DNA of 64,000 nt from Marinobacter maroccanus (lineage in GTDB: Bacteria; Pseudomonadota; Gammaproteobacteria; Pseudomonadales; Oleiphilaceae). How positions within the stretch are numbered: position 1 is the first letter of the stretch; the number at the start of each line of letters is the position of its first letter. Shown piece by piece: positions 17,214 through 25,754 of this stretch. The stretch is from positions 62,001 through 126,000 of the forward strand of contig NZ_PSSX01000004.1 of NCBI RefSeq assembly GCF_002933275.1. The letters are read 5' to 3'. The notes below the pieces were generated by a model. The model searched no databases, was not told the DNA's origin, and saw only the letters and a list, made by a program, of their open reading frames with translations. The translations under genes and the position numbers were made by a program.

Positions 17214-18398
17214 TTAACCAGATTGGGCGTCAGGTCGTGCCCTGGACAGCGACCACAAGCCAAGCACAGGCCCCGGGAACAGAAGCAGAACCACCCAGAC
17301 ATTGAGTTGCCCCCATAACCCGCTGGTCAGCCAAATGGCCGGCAGGGTCAGCCCGAACCCGACCGCGTTCATCACCGCCAGGGAAGAGCCCACCGATTCC
17401 TTCGGCGCCGTTGCCGCGGCCAAAGCCGAAAACTGTGGCGAATCTGCCACCACCGCAATCCCCCAGACAACCAGCAACACAATCAGCAAGACCGGAGCCA
17501 GTCCGTTCATCCAGGGATACAGAAGACAGAAGGCGCCAGATATCATCAGAGCCCGCCGGGCCACCCATTCGCTCCCCAGAGTGCGACTGAGCCGGCCGCC
17601 ACCAACGCAGCCGGCAGCGCCAATGCCGATCACCGCGAACGACAGCCAGGGAACCCATGCATCACCCTGCCCGAGGCGCTGCAGTTCCCGGCCGATCAGG
17701 AGGGGTGTCAGTGTCCAGAAGGCGTAGAGTTCCCACATATGACCGAAGTAGCCACCGGCCACCGCCCGGAACCTTGGTATCCGCAACGCCGCCAGACCCT
17801 GGCTGAGGGGCAGGCGGCCACTGCTTTTCGGCAGATGCGGCCCGTCGCCTAGCAAGAACACCAGCAACCCTCCGGCCAGGGCGAGACAAGATGCGGCCAT
17901 CAGAGGCCATTCCCATGGCATACCCAGGGTCGCGCCGCGCATGAGATGAGGCAATGCCGTGCCAAGGGTAAGCATGCCCACCAGCCAGGCCAGTGCCGCA
18001 CCGGCGTATTTCGGGGTCCAGGCGATCACCATTTTCATACCCAGGGGATAAATGCCAGCAAGACACAGACCGGTGGCGAATCGCAGGAGGAAATCCAGTG
18101 GAGGAGCACCTGCGGCAAAAATAAACCCGCCATTAACCAGGGCACCCAGCAGGCTTGAGAGAGCAAAGATCCGGCTGGCGCCAAAGCGGTCCGCCAGGCC
18201 GGTCACGGCGATGGTCAGTGTGCCGGCGATAAACCCCGCCTGCACCGCCAGTGTCAGCCGGCCCAGATCGGTTTCCGTCAGGCCCAGCTCACTGGCCAGC
18301 GACAGCCAGACACCGTTGATACTGAACCAGAGCGAGGTTCCGAACAGCTGGGCCAGTACAATTACGGGCAAGGGGTAGCGTCTTAGCAGGTCGATCAT
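17214..18398 (-). CDS. MFS transporter (CynX/NarK-like)
   Basis: An integral membrane protein of 394 residues with about twelve predicted helices, typical of the major facilitator superfamily. The N-terminal LAQLFGTSLWFSINGVW and the loop 2-3 region ADRFGASRIF are family-like. The ATG at 18398 gives a normal N-terminus, although the upstream SD is weak and the frame extends further. It is immediately upstream of the DUF3524 gene in the same direction, so the two may form an operon. Nothing in the sequence identifies the substrate. Confidence 0.78.
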   Translation of the reverse strand: MIDLLRRYPLPVIVLAQLFGTSLWFSINGVWLSLASELGLTETDLGRLTLAVQAGFIAGTLTIAVTGLADRFGASRIFALSSLLGALVNGGFIFAAGAPPLDFLLRFATGLCLAGIYPLGMKMVIAWTPKYAGAALAWLVGMLTLGTALPHLMRGATLGMPWEWPLMAASCLALAGGLLVFLLGDGPHLPKSSGRLPLSQGLAALRIPRFRAVAGGYFGHMWELYAFWTLTPLLIGRELQRLGQGDAWVPWLSFAVIGIGAAGCVGGGRLSRTLGSEWVARRALMISGAFCLLYPWMNGLAPVLLIVLLVVWGIAVVADSPQFSALAAATAPKESVGSSLAVMNAVGFGLTLPAIWLTSGLWGQLNVWVVLLLFPGPVLGLWSLSRARPDAQSG

Positions 18399-18497
18399 TG
18401 TTGTTTTCTTTGTATGCGAGCGATGAACCAAGCCTAGCCTCGGGAGGCGCGTTCCGCCCATGCTACTTTGGTGTCTGATGCCCTGGAGATGCCTTCC

Positions 18498-19295
18498 TCA
18501 GGTCTTCACCAACCGGTCCAGACGCAAACGTTCACGATCATCGAACAGCCGGCGGCCTCCCCAGGAAACCGCCATCAAAGCGCCAAAGCCGGTGCCCACG
18601 GTGATGATCAGCATCACCAGTATCTGGTATTTGACGGCCACTGCCGGCGGGCTGCCCGCAAGGATCTGGCCGGTCATCATGCCGGGCAGGCTGACGATAC
18701 CGGCAGCGGCCATGGCGTTGATTGAGGGCATCATGCCACTGCGCATGGCGTCCCTCCGGATATCCTCCAGCGCCTGTTGCCAGGTCTGACCCAGCATCAA
18801 GCGGTTTTCGATGACGGCACGCTGGCGCCAGACCGAGTCGTTCAACCGATCAAGCGACAGACTCACGCCCGTCATGGTGTTGCCAAGCATCATACCGAGC
18901 AGCGGGATGGCGTATTGCGGGGCGTACCAGGGTTCGGGGCCGATCACGACAGTCAGGGCCAGGATGGTCACGGTAAAGGACGACACAAACATCGCCCCCG
19001 TACCGATACTGAACGCCCACCAGCCCCGTAATCGTCGCCCCTGGCGCGCGACCACTTCCCGGCCGGCAACCAACAGCATGACCAATGCCAGCAGCGCAAT
19101 CCAGTAGAACGCAGAGGATGCGAACAGTGCCTCCAGAACCAGCCCGATCAACGCCAGTTGAATGACCGTGCGGAGTGCTGCAATCAGCAGGCTCCGGGTA
19201 ATACCGAGCCGGGCCAGATAGCCGGTAGCGGCCAGTGCCAAAATCAGCAGGGCCGCCAGGCCCAGCTTCCACCAGGCCAGATCAATCACTTCCAT
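18498..19295 (-). CDS. fetB: FetB-type (UPF0014) ABC exporter membrane subunit
   Basis: A 266-residue polytopic membrane protein of the UPF0014/YbbM family. In E. coli FetAB exports iron and eases oxidative stress. The hallmarks are ALRTVIQLALIGLVLE, the conserved LLGMMLGNTMTGVSL and the coupling-helix-like region SGMMPSINAMAAAGIVSLPGMMTGQILAG shown here only in part as SINAMAAAGIVSLPGMMTGQ. The ATG at 19295 overlaps the end of the ATPase gene by 14 bases, indicating coupling. The longer open frame upstream lies inside the ATPase gene and is not used. Confidence 0.88.
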   Translation of the reverse strand: MEVIDLAWWKLGLAALLILALAATGYLARLGITRSLLIAALRTVIQLALIGLVLEALFASSAFYWIALLALVMLLVAGREVVARQGRRLRGWWAFSIGTGAMFVSSFTVTILALTVVIGPEPWYAPQYAIPLLGMMLGNTMTGVSLSLDRLNDSVWRQRAVIENRLMLGQTWQQALEDIRRDAMRSGMMPSINAMAAAGIVSLPGMMTGQILAGSPPAVAVKYQILVMLIITVGTGFGALMAVSWGGRRLFDDRERLRLDRLVKT

Positions 19296-19914
19296 TAGCG
19301 CGCTCCAGCCTGGTGCCGTGAATCCGGTAGTGGCTATCTGCAACACGGTGAATCTGGCCAGGATCGTGGGCGACCCAAAGTACCGCGATCTGCCGCCTCC
19401 GGATCTCATCGAGCAGCCAGGTCTCAATGGCTTCCGTGCTGTCGTTATCCAGATTGGCGGTGGGTTCGTCCAATAACAGAACCTCTGGCTCAAGCACCAG
19501 GGCCCGCCAAAGCGCGAGCCGCTGTCGTTCACCAGAGGATAGCCGACTCACCGACCAGCCCATCACCTCTGGCGGGAAGCCCAGCGCTGACGGCAATCTT
19601 GCCTTCGCATCAACCGGGAAATGACAACCCACCTCATCAAACCACCATTGACTGTCTGCCGGTACCATAACCACGCGGCGTCGCCATTGGTGTGCGGGAA
19701 CATCCAACTGGGCGGTATCACCCAGAGAAACCCTGCCGCCATGTGGTTCCAGGTCGGCGACGGCCCGCAGCAGACGGCTCTTGCCACTGCCCGAGGGGCC
19801 GGACAGACAAACAACCTGTCCACCGGGTATCCTCAAAGATACGTTACTCAGAGTGCCAACGCTGAGATTTTCCAGCACCAAATCTGTCAAGATAGCATCA
19901 CCAGGGCTCGCCAA
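19282..19914 (-). CDS. fetA: FetA-type ABC ATP-binding protein
   Basis: The ATPase partner of FetB, 210 residues. Walker A is GPSGSGKS (about residues 39-46), the signature is a slightly altered LSSGERQR, Walker B is VLLLDEPTANLD and the switch histidine is in VAHDPG. No ATG is available in frame near the N-terminus. TTG at 19914 is the longest option, with other TTG/GTG codons within the next 12 residues and no clear ribosome site. The candidate promoter just upstream would leave a very short leader. Confidence 0.82.
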   Translation of the reverse strand: MASPGDAILTDLVLENLSVGTLSNVSLRIPGGQVVCLSGPSGSGKSRLLRAVADLEPHGGRVSLGDTAQLDVPAHQWRRRVVMVPADSQWWFDEVGCHFPVDAKARLPSALGFPPEVMGWSVSRLSSGERQRLALWRALVLEPEVLLLDEPTANLDNDSTEAIETWLLDEIRRRQIAVLWVAHDPGQIHRVADSHYRIHGTRLERANGSD

Positions 19915-19925
19915 CGTTCATAACG

Positions 19926-19953
19926 GTTATACCATTGCACACTGCCCTGCCAA
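19926..19953 (-). promoter_or_regulatory. Candidate sigma-70 promoter for fetAB
   Basis: On the minus strand TTGGCA (19948-19953), a 16-base spacer and TATAAC (19926-19931) give a good match. Transcription would start within about ten bases of the TTG codon, which would make the fetA mRNA almost leaderless. Confidence 0.5.
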
Positions 19954-19979
19954 CGACCAGCCACACAGGCCGCGGATGT

Positions 19980-20606
19980 ATGAAGCTTCGCTCCCTCTTC
20001 ACGTTCACACTGGCATTTGCACTGATCGCCCCCCCGGTGGCAGCGGACGTCAGCCTGGCGCCGTTTGCAGGTTTTCGCATGAGCAGTTCGGTGGATATCG
20101 AGACCGCCGGCGCCAGCACTTCAGACCAGATCGACTTCCGGGATTCCGCCAGCCAGGGGCTGGTGTTCAATTTTGATCTGGCGGAACCGGGCAAACAGGG
20201 AGAACTCTATTTCGGGCGGCAGAGCACCTCGGCCAGACTGGACATTGGTCTGTTCGCACCGGGCGTGGATTCCATCGACCTGACCATCTACCAGCTCCAG
20301 TTCGGCGGGTTATATTTCCCGGGCGGCACGAATCACGGCGGGTTTGTCTCTGGTGTGTTCGGCATTACCCGGCTCGAACCGGACGATTCGGGGTACGAAA
20401 CCCATCATCGGGCCGCCCTGTCTCTGGGTGGCGGTTATCAGTTCTTTCTGACAGACCAGCTGCGTCTGCGGCTGGATCTGCGCGGTGTGTACACCGCCCT
20501 GAATTCCGGAGGTTCCTCGTTCTGCTCCGGCGGCTGCGAACTCAGATTCGACAGCAGCGGCTACCTGCAGGTGGAAGCCGCCGCAGGGCTGGCCATTCGG
20601 TTTTGA
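19980..20606 (+). CDS. Predicted outer-membrane beta-barrel protein
   Basis: A 208-residue protein with a Sec signal peptide (residues 1-19, ending PPVAA-D). The mature part alternates polar and hydrophobic residues, is rich in glycine, and ends in a C-terminal phenylalanine (GLAIRF), the usual BAM recognition pattern. Two closely spaced cysteines (SSFCSGGCEL) probably form a disulfide in a loop. The ATG at 19980 gives the signal peptide directly. I recognise no specific family. It converges with arsJ, leaving only seven bases between the stops. Confidence 0.7.
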   Translation: MKLRSLFTFTLAFALIAPPVAADVSLAPFAGFRMSSSVDIETAGASTSDQIDFRDSASQGLVFNFDLAEPGKQGELYFGRQSTSARLDIGLFAPGVDSIDLTIYQLQFGGLYFPGGTNHGGFVSGVFGITRLEPDDSGYETHHRAALSLGGGYQFFLTDQLRLRLDLRGVYTALNSGGSSFCSGGCELRFDSSGYLQVEAAAGLAIRF

Positions 20607-20613
20607 AGCGTGC

Positions 20614-21807
20614 TCAGGCTGCCACTGGCCGCCGCTCCGGCAACATCAGGGACAGCAGCGCGGCCATGGCCACCAGTCCGGACGATATCCACAAGCAGGC
20701 CTCCAGGCCATAAGCCTGATAGACCCAGCCCGACAAAATGGTGCCCAGCAAACGCCCGGCAGCGTTCGACATGTAATAGAAACCCACATCCAGCGACACA
20801 CCATCGCCACGGGCATAGCTGACGATGAGATAGCTGTGCAGGGACGAGTTGACGGCAAACAGCACGCCAAACAACAGCAGACCACCAACAATCACGAACT
20901 GGGGTGACCAGCCCGCCGTCAGGCCAATGGCAATCGCTGCCGGAATCAGCGCCAGCGCTGCTGCCCAGAGCACAGCAGGCTGTTTGCCTTCCATGTTGCC
21001 GGTGATGCGCGGGGCAGTGGTCTGGATAAAACCATAGCCGATAATCCAGGTGGCCATAAAGCCGCCCACTTTCCAGAAGTCCCAGCCAAAAACCGTGTGC
21101 AGGTAGACCGGTAAGGCCACCACAAACCACACATCCCGGGCACCGAACAGGAACATCCGCGCCGCCGAGAGCACATTGATGGCCCGGCTTTTGGAGAGGA
21201 TCTCGCTGAACTTCGGCTTGGCCTTGCTCTTGCCCAGGTCCTGCCCCAGCAGAAACAGGCTGGCCAGCCAGACCAGTCCCAGCGCAACCGCCATGATAAT
21301 GACCGCACCCGTAAAGCCGGCTGCCATCAGCAACACACCACCGAGGAAGAAGCCGACACCCTTGAGGGTGTTCTTGGAGCCGGTGAGAATCGCCACCCAC
21401 TTGTAGAGGGTTCCCTGCTGCTCATCTGGCACCAGCAACTTGATGCCACTCTTGGCGGACATCTTGTTCAGATCCTTGGCAATGCCGGACAATGCCTGCG
21501 CTGCCATCACCCAGGGCACCGTGAGCATGGCCGCCGGTACCGCCAGCATGCCCAACGCCACGATCTGCAGGAACAACCCGATGTTCATGGTGCGGTTCAG
21601 CCCCATGCGGGCGCCCAGGTAACCTCCGACCAGATTGGTCACCACCCCGAAGAATTCGTAGAAGATGAACAACAGGGCGATTTCCAGAGGCGAGTAGCCC
21701 AACTGGTGGAAGTGCAGCACCACCAGCATCCGCAGGGCTCCATCCGTAAGAGTAAAGGCCCAGTAGTTGCCGGTGATCACCAGGTACTGTCGGATGGCGG
21801 CGGTCAT
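20614..21807 (-). CDS. arsJ: ArsJ organoarsenical efflux permease (MFS)
   Basis: ArsJ exports 1-arseno-3-phosphoglycerate, the unstable product of GAPDH acting with arsenate, which breaks down to arsenate outside the cell. The 397-residue protein has about twelve membrane helices and the family segments NYWAFTLTDGALRMLVVLHF and GIAKDLNKMSAKSGIKLLVP. It starts one base after the GAPDH stop codon, so both are made together. This GAPDH-ArsJ pairing is the known arsenate-specific resistance route. No arsenite-specific function is expected of ArsJ itself. Confidence 0.93.
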   Translation of the reverse strand: MTAAIRQYLVITGNYWAFTLTDGALRMLVVLHFHQLGYSPLEIALLFIFYEFFGVVTNLVGGYLGARMGLNRTMNIGLFLQIVALGMLAVPAAMLTVPWVMAAQALSGIAKDLNKMSAKSGIKLLVPDEQQGTLYKWVAILTGSKNTLKGVGFFLGGVLLMAAGFTGAVIIMAVALGLVWLASLFLLGQDLGKSKAKPKFSEILSKSRAINVLSAARMFLFGARDVWFVVALPVYLHTVFGWDFWKVGGFMATWIIGYGFIQTTAPRITGNMEGKQPAVLWAAALALIPAAIAIGLTAGWSPQFVIVGGLLLFGVLFAVNSSLHSYLIVSYARGDGVSLDVGFYYMSNAAGRLLGTILSGWVYQAYGLEACLWISSGLVAMAALLSLMLPERRPVAA

Positions 21808-21808
21808 A

Positions 21809-22813
21809 TCAGGCAGAGCCCACCCTGCGCGCCAGTTCCGCGGTGCGGTTGGCGTAGCCCCATTCGTTGTCGTACCAGGCGTAGATTTTCACCTGGGTGC
21901 CGTTGACCACCATGGTAGACAGGGCATCGACGATGGACGAACGCGGGTCGGTTTTGTAGTCAATGGACACCAGCGGGCGCTCTTCGTAGCCCAGAATACC
22001 GTCCAGTTCTCCCTCGGCGGCCTCTTTCAACAGCTTGTTTACCATGTTCCTGTCGGTAGCCGATTCCACCTCAAACACGCAGTCGGTCAGCGACGCATTG
22101 GTGAGCGGCACGCGCACGGCGTGGCCATCCAGGCGCCCTTCCAATTCCGGAAATATTTCGATAATCGCCGTTGCTGAACCGGTGCTGGTGGGAATCAGTG
22201 AACTGCCGCAGGCCCTCGCTCGGCGCAGATCCTTGTGAGGCGCATCGATGATGGTCTGGGTGTTGGTCAGGCTGTGAATCGTGGTGATGGAGCCGTGCTT
22301 GATGCCCAGCTTCTCATGAATTACCTTCACCACCGGCGCCAGGCAGTTGGTGGTGCAGGAGGCAGCGGTCACAATGCGGTCATTGGCCGGGTCGAAAATA
22401 TCATCGTTCACACCGAGGACGATGTTCTTTGCGCCTGCCTCTTTTACCGGAGCCGTCACCACGACCCGTTTCACGCCCTGGTCCAGGTACGCCTGCAAGG
22501 CACTCACCTTCTTGTTCACGCCACTGGCCTCGATCACCAGATCGCAGCCGGACCAGTCGGTTTCACCGATGCCCCGGTTGTGAGTCACGCGAATGCGCTG
22601 GCCCTCGATAACGATATCCGTTCCGTCCGCAGTGGCTTCCTGGCTCCAGCGACCATGAATGCTGTCAAAGTTGAGCAGGTGGGCCAGTGTGGCGGTATCG
22701 GCACCCGGGTCGTTGATGGCCACAAACTCCATATCTGGCCAGCCCCAGGCGGCCCGCAAGGCCAGACGACCGATTCGGCCAAATCCATTTATGCCTACTT
22801 TGATCTTGCTCAT
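21809..22813 (-). CDS. gap: Arsenic-operon glyceraldehyde-3-phosphate dehydrogenase
   Basis: A 334-residue type I GAPDH with the NAD-binding start [10 protein letters not shown], the catalytic [10 protein letters not shown] (cysteine about residue 152) and the C-terminal WYDNEWGY. With arsenate in place of phosphate it forms 1-arseno-3-phosphoglycerate, the ArsJ substrate. The ATG at 22813 has AGGAG seven bases upstream. The position between the ArsC-ArsR fusion and arsJ indicates a dedicated resistance copy rather than the glycolytic enzyme. Confidence 0.92.
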   Translation of the reverse strand: MSKIKVGINGFGRIGRLALRAAWGWPDMEFVAINDPGADTATLAHLLNFDSIHGRWSQEATADGTDIVIEGQRIRVTHNRGIGETDWSGCDLVIEASGVNKKVSALQAYLDQGVKRVVVTAPVKEAGAKNIVLGVNDDIFDPANDRIVTAASCTTNCLAPVVKVIHEKLGIKHGSITTIHSLTNTQTIIDAPHKDLRRARACGSSLIPTSTGSATAIIEIFPELEGRLDGHAVRVPLTNASLTDCVFEVESATDRNMVNKLLKEAAEGELDGILGYEERPLVSIDYKTDPRSSIVDALSTMVVNGTQVKIYAWYDNEWGYANRTAELARRVGSA

Positions 22814-22858
22814 GGTGTGCTCCTGATGAAACTGTGCATACATTAGACAGCGTGAGGA

Positions 22859-23623
22859 TTACAGGCATTGGACAGACGGGCGGTCTGCCATGGCCTGCAA
22901 TCGCGCAAGCGGGTTCTCTATCAATCGGCCGTTATGGCTGGCGGTTTCATCCAGCACACGGGCCAGCCACTGTGGAATTCCCGGGTTCAGGGAATAGTAG
23001 ATCCACTGGCCCCGACGTTCCGTGGCCAGCAGGCCGGCATCCCGCAAGGTCGCCAGATGCCGGCTGACCTTTGGCTGGGGCGCCTCAAACGCTTCAGTAA
23101 GCTCGCAGACACAGAGCTGGTCCTGGCTGCGAATAAGTAACAGAGCCGCAAGACGGAACTCGTCGGCCAGTGCCTTGAACACCGTGACCGGGTCATAGCT
23201 GGCAGGTTTCGCTCCGGTTTCTTTCTGGTGTACCAGCGCAAACAACGCAATGCGCTCTCTTATTTCCTTAAGAGTGAGGGCAAACGTGGCGTGGCGGTTT
23301 GCCGGTACCGGATCGGCAAAATCCCAGGCAATCTGCTGGGCCGGCTGGCAAACCGTACCGCACTCGTTCGCGGCTTTCTCGCACAGGGTGATCACGTAAT
23401 CCCAGTATTGCCCCTGCACATCGGCCAGTTGCTTGCTATGCAATCCTTCAGTGGAGATGCCGGCTTCCTCAAGCACCTGCAGTGCCATCGGGTGGGGCCT
23501 GGTTGGCTCGGTGCCGGCGCTGGCCACTTCAAACCGGTCTCCGGCCATGTCCCGGAGCGAGGCTTCTGCCATCAGGGAACGGGCACTGTTGGCGGTACAG
23601 ACAAACAAAACGCGGCGTTTCAT
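22859..23623 (-). CDS. arsC: ArsC-ArsR fusion: arsenate reductase joined to arsenite-responsive repressor
   Basis: A 254-residue two-domain protein. The N-terminal half (about 1-140) is a low-molecular-weight phosphatase-type arsenate reductase with the CX5R loop CTANSAR (C9) and a later cysteine cluster LCEKAANECGTVC that could supply the resolving thiols. The C-terminal half (about 150-245) is an ArsR winged helix with LCVCEL, the classic arsenite-binding cysteine pair, followed by the recognition helix PQPKVSRHLATL. The ATG at 23623 gives the usual MKRRVLFVC start. It heads the gap-arsJ operon and is divergent from acr3. Confidence 0.92.
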   Translation of the reverse strand: MKRRVLFVCTANSARSLMAEASLRDMAGDRFEVASAGTEPTRPHPMALQVLEEAGISTEGLHSKQLADVQGQYWDYVITLCEKAANECGTVCQPAQQIAWDFADPVPANRHATFALTLKEIRERIALFALVHQKETGAKPASYDPVTVFKALADEFRLAALLLIRSQDQLCVCELTEAFEAPQPKVSRHLATLRDAGLLATERRGQWIYYSLNPGIPQWLARVLDETASHNGRLIENPLARLQAMADRPSVQCL

Positions 23624-23713
23624 ATCTGAATTTCCGTATATTCGGTTTTGTACATATCTATTTTTGTGCATAATAGATCCGGCATCTTCATGAGTAAAGG
23701 AATCCGGCAAAAA
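23624..23713. promoter_or_regulatory. Divergent ars control region
   Basis: An AT-rich stretch between the fusion gene and acr3. For acr3 the plus strand shows TTGTAC (23648-23653), a 17-base spacer and TAATAG (23671-23676). On the minus strand a TATACG hexamer (23635-23640) is a weaker -10 for the arsC operon. Since both promoters sit within about 45 bases, one ArsR operator could silence both. I cannot define the operator exactly. Confidence 0.6.
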
Positions 23714-24784
23714 ATGACCACCAACCCAGACATAGCGCAGGCGGAAGGCTCCGGCAAAGGCATGGACCTGTTCGGCAGGTACCTGTCGGTGTGGGTGGCT
23801 CTGGCCATCATTGTCGGCGTTGCGCTGGGCCAGTTCGCGCCCGTAGTGCCCGAGACTCTGTCCCGCTTCGAATACGCGCAGGTCTCCATCCCCATCGCCA
23901 TTCTGATCTGGGCGATGATTTTCCCGATGATGGCGCAGATTGATTTCAGTGCGGTGGTGGGCGTGCGAAAAGAGCCGAAGGGACTGGCGATCACGACCAT
24001 CGTCAACTGGCTGATCAAGCCCTTCACCATGTTTGCCATTGCCTGGTTTTTTCTGATGGTGGTGTTCGAACCATGGATCGCGCCGGGACTGGCCAGCGAA
24101 TACCTGGCCGGGGCGATCCTGTTGGGTGCGGCGCCCTGCACCGCCATGGTGTTCGTGTGGAGTTACCTGACCAAAGGCGATGCCGCCTACACTCTGGTGC
24201 AGGTATCGCTTAACGACATCATCATGCTGTTTGCCTTCGCGCCCATTGTGGTTTTCCTGCTGGGCATTTCGGACATCCAGGTGCCCTGGGATACCGTGTT
24301 GCTGTCCGTCGTCCTGTACATCGTGATTCCGCTAACAGCCGGCTACCTGACCCGTCGCGCCCTGATTTCGCGCCACGGTCAGCAGTGGTACGACGATGTC
24401 TTCATGAAGCGGCTCAGCCCGGTCACCCCGGCAGCGCTGATCGTCACGCTGGTGCTGCTGTTCGCCTTCCAGGGCGAGGTTATCCTGAACAATCCCCTGC
24501 ACATCGTGCTGATCGCCGTGCCGCTGATTGTTCAGACCTTTCTGATTTTCTTCCTGGCCTACGGTTGGGCGAGGCTGTGGAAAGTACGCCATTGTATCGC
24601 GGCGCCTGGCGCCATGATTGGTGCCAGCAACTTCTTCGAACTGGCCGTGGCCGCGGCGATTGCCCTCTTCGGCCTGCAATCCGGCGCCGCCCTGGCAACC
24701 GTCGTCGGGGTTCTGGTGGAGGTACCGCTGATGCTTGTTCTGGTGCGCATTGCCAACAGCACCCGGGACCGATTCCCGGCCTAG
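23714..24784 (+). CDS. acr3: Acr3-type arsenite efflux permease
   Basis: A ten-helix arsenite exporter of the bile/arsenite/riboflavin transporter superfamily, 356 residues from the chosen start. The conserved cysteine needed for transport is in GAAPCTAMVFVWSYLTKGD. Other family marks are LIKPFTMFAIAWFF and GASNFFELAVAAAIALFG. Starts at 23690 and 23714 are both in frame. The latter is preferred because AAAGGA lies upstream and the predicted transcription start near 23683 would leave no leader for the former. It removes the arsenite produced by the ArsC domain encoded opposite. Confidence 0.93.
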   Translation: MTTNPDIAQAEGSGKGMDLFGRYLSVWVALAIIVGVALGQFAPVVPETLSRFEYAQVSIPIAILIWAMIFPMMAQIDFSAVVGVRKEPKGLAITTIVNWLIKPFTMFAIAWFFLMVVFEPWIAPGLASEYLAGAILLGAAPCTAMVFVWSYLTKGDAAYTLVQVSLNDIIMLFAFAPIVVFLLGISDIQVPWDTVLLSVVLYIVIPLTAGYLTRRALISRHGQQWYDDVFMKRLSPVTPAALIVTLVLLFAFQGEVILNNPLHIVLIAVPLIVQTFLIFFLAYGWARLWKVRHCIAAPGAMIGASNFFELAVAAAIALFGLQSGAALATVVGVLVEVPLMLVLVRIANSTRDRFPA

Positions 24785-24914
24785 GACTAACCTGCCAGGG
24801 CCTGGAAGCTGAATCCAGTTACTGGCATCAACCGCGTCATCTGTTCACCCCACCCACACCCTGCTAATATCGCGCTCAGATTTCTGACGCACTGAACCGA
24901 ATGGAACCCAAGCA

Positions 24915-25715
24915 ATGGACGTTTTCCAGGCCCTTTTCCTTGGCCTCCTCCAGGGACTGACCGAATTCCTGCCCATCTCCAGCTCCGCCCACCTGATCCT
25001 CACACCGGCACTGTTCGGCTGGACCGACCAGGGCGTGGGTTTCGATCTGTCCGTGCACGTGGGAACCTTACTGGCGGTTGTGCTCTATTTTCGGCGGGAT
25101 GTCTTTGGCATCGCCCGGGACGGACTGATCTCCATTGGCCAGCGCAAAATCGTCGGCCAGGGCGCCCTGGCCTGGTACCTGGTGATCGGCACCATCCCCG
25201 CCGGCCTGGCCGGCCTGGCACTGCTGGATATGATCGACAACGAACTACGGGCGGTGGAAGTCATTTTCTTCACCACCCTGTTCTTCGGCCTGCTGCTGGG
25301 CCTCGCGGACTGGCTACCCAAACGCCAGCGCACCCTCGACAAACTGAACTGGAAAGACGCCGTCCTGGTCGGCATTGCCCAGGCCATGGCCCTGGTCCCC
25401 GGCACCTCCCGTTCCGGCGTTACCATCACCGCCGGCCTGTTCCTGGGCATGACCCGGGAAACCGCCTCCCGATTCTCTTTTCTGCTGGCAATTCCCATTA
25501 TCGTGCTGGCATCGGCGGTAAAACTTCTGGAAGTTGCGACTTCGAATGTAATCGTCGACTGGAGCGGCTTTCTGATCGGCGGGGTAACTTCGTTCCTGAT
25601 GGCCATTACCGCGATCCACTTCTTCCTGAAGTGGCTCAACAAGGTAGGCATGTGGCCCTATGTCATTTACCGGGTAATTCTGGCCATCGTCATCTATGCG
25701 GTCTTGATGCGCTAG
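24915..25715 (+). CDS. uppP: Undecaprenyl-diphosphatase
   Basis: A membrane phosphatase (BacA) that recycles the peptidoglycan lipid carrier by converting C55-PP to C55-P. The protein has 266 residues. Both active-site motifs are present: LQGLTEFLPISSSAHLIL (about residues 14-31) and PGTSRSGVTI (about 163-172). A TAATAT hexamer in the gap before the gene (near 24865) may be part of its promoter. It stands alone, followed by corA 39 bases later on the same strand. Confidence 0.94.
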   Translation: MDVFQALFLGLLQGLTEFLPISSSAHLILTPALFGWTDQGVGFDLSVHVGTLLAVVLYFRRDVFGIARDGLISIGQRKIVGQGALAWYLVIGTIPAGLAGLALLDMIDNELRAVEVIFFTTLFFGLLLGLADWLPKRQRTLDKLNWKDAVLVGIAQAMALVPGTSRSGVTITAGLFLGMTRETASRFSFLLAIPIIVLASAVKLLEVATSNVIVDWSGFLIGGVTSFLMAITAIHFFLKWLNKVGMWPYVIYRVILAIVIYAVLMR

Positions 25716-25754
25716 ACTCCTTCCTGAAGCAATCAAACTGTTGGGAGCACGTGC

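Noticed and set aside
23648-23713. Longer N-termini for Acr3
   Set aside because: The acr3 promoter elements lie in this stretch. An ATG at 23690 would have almost no leader, so 23714 is preferred.
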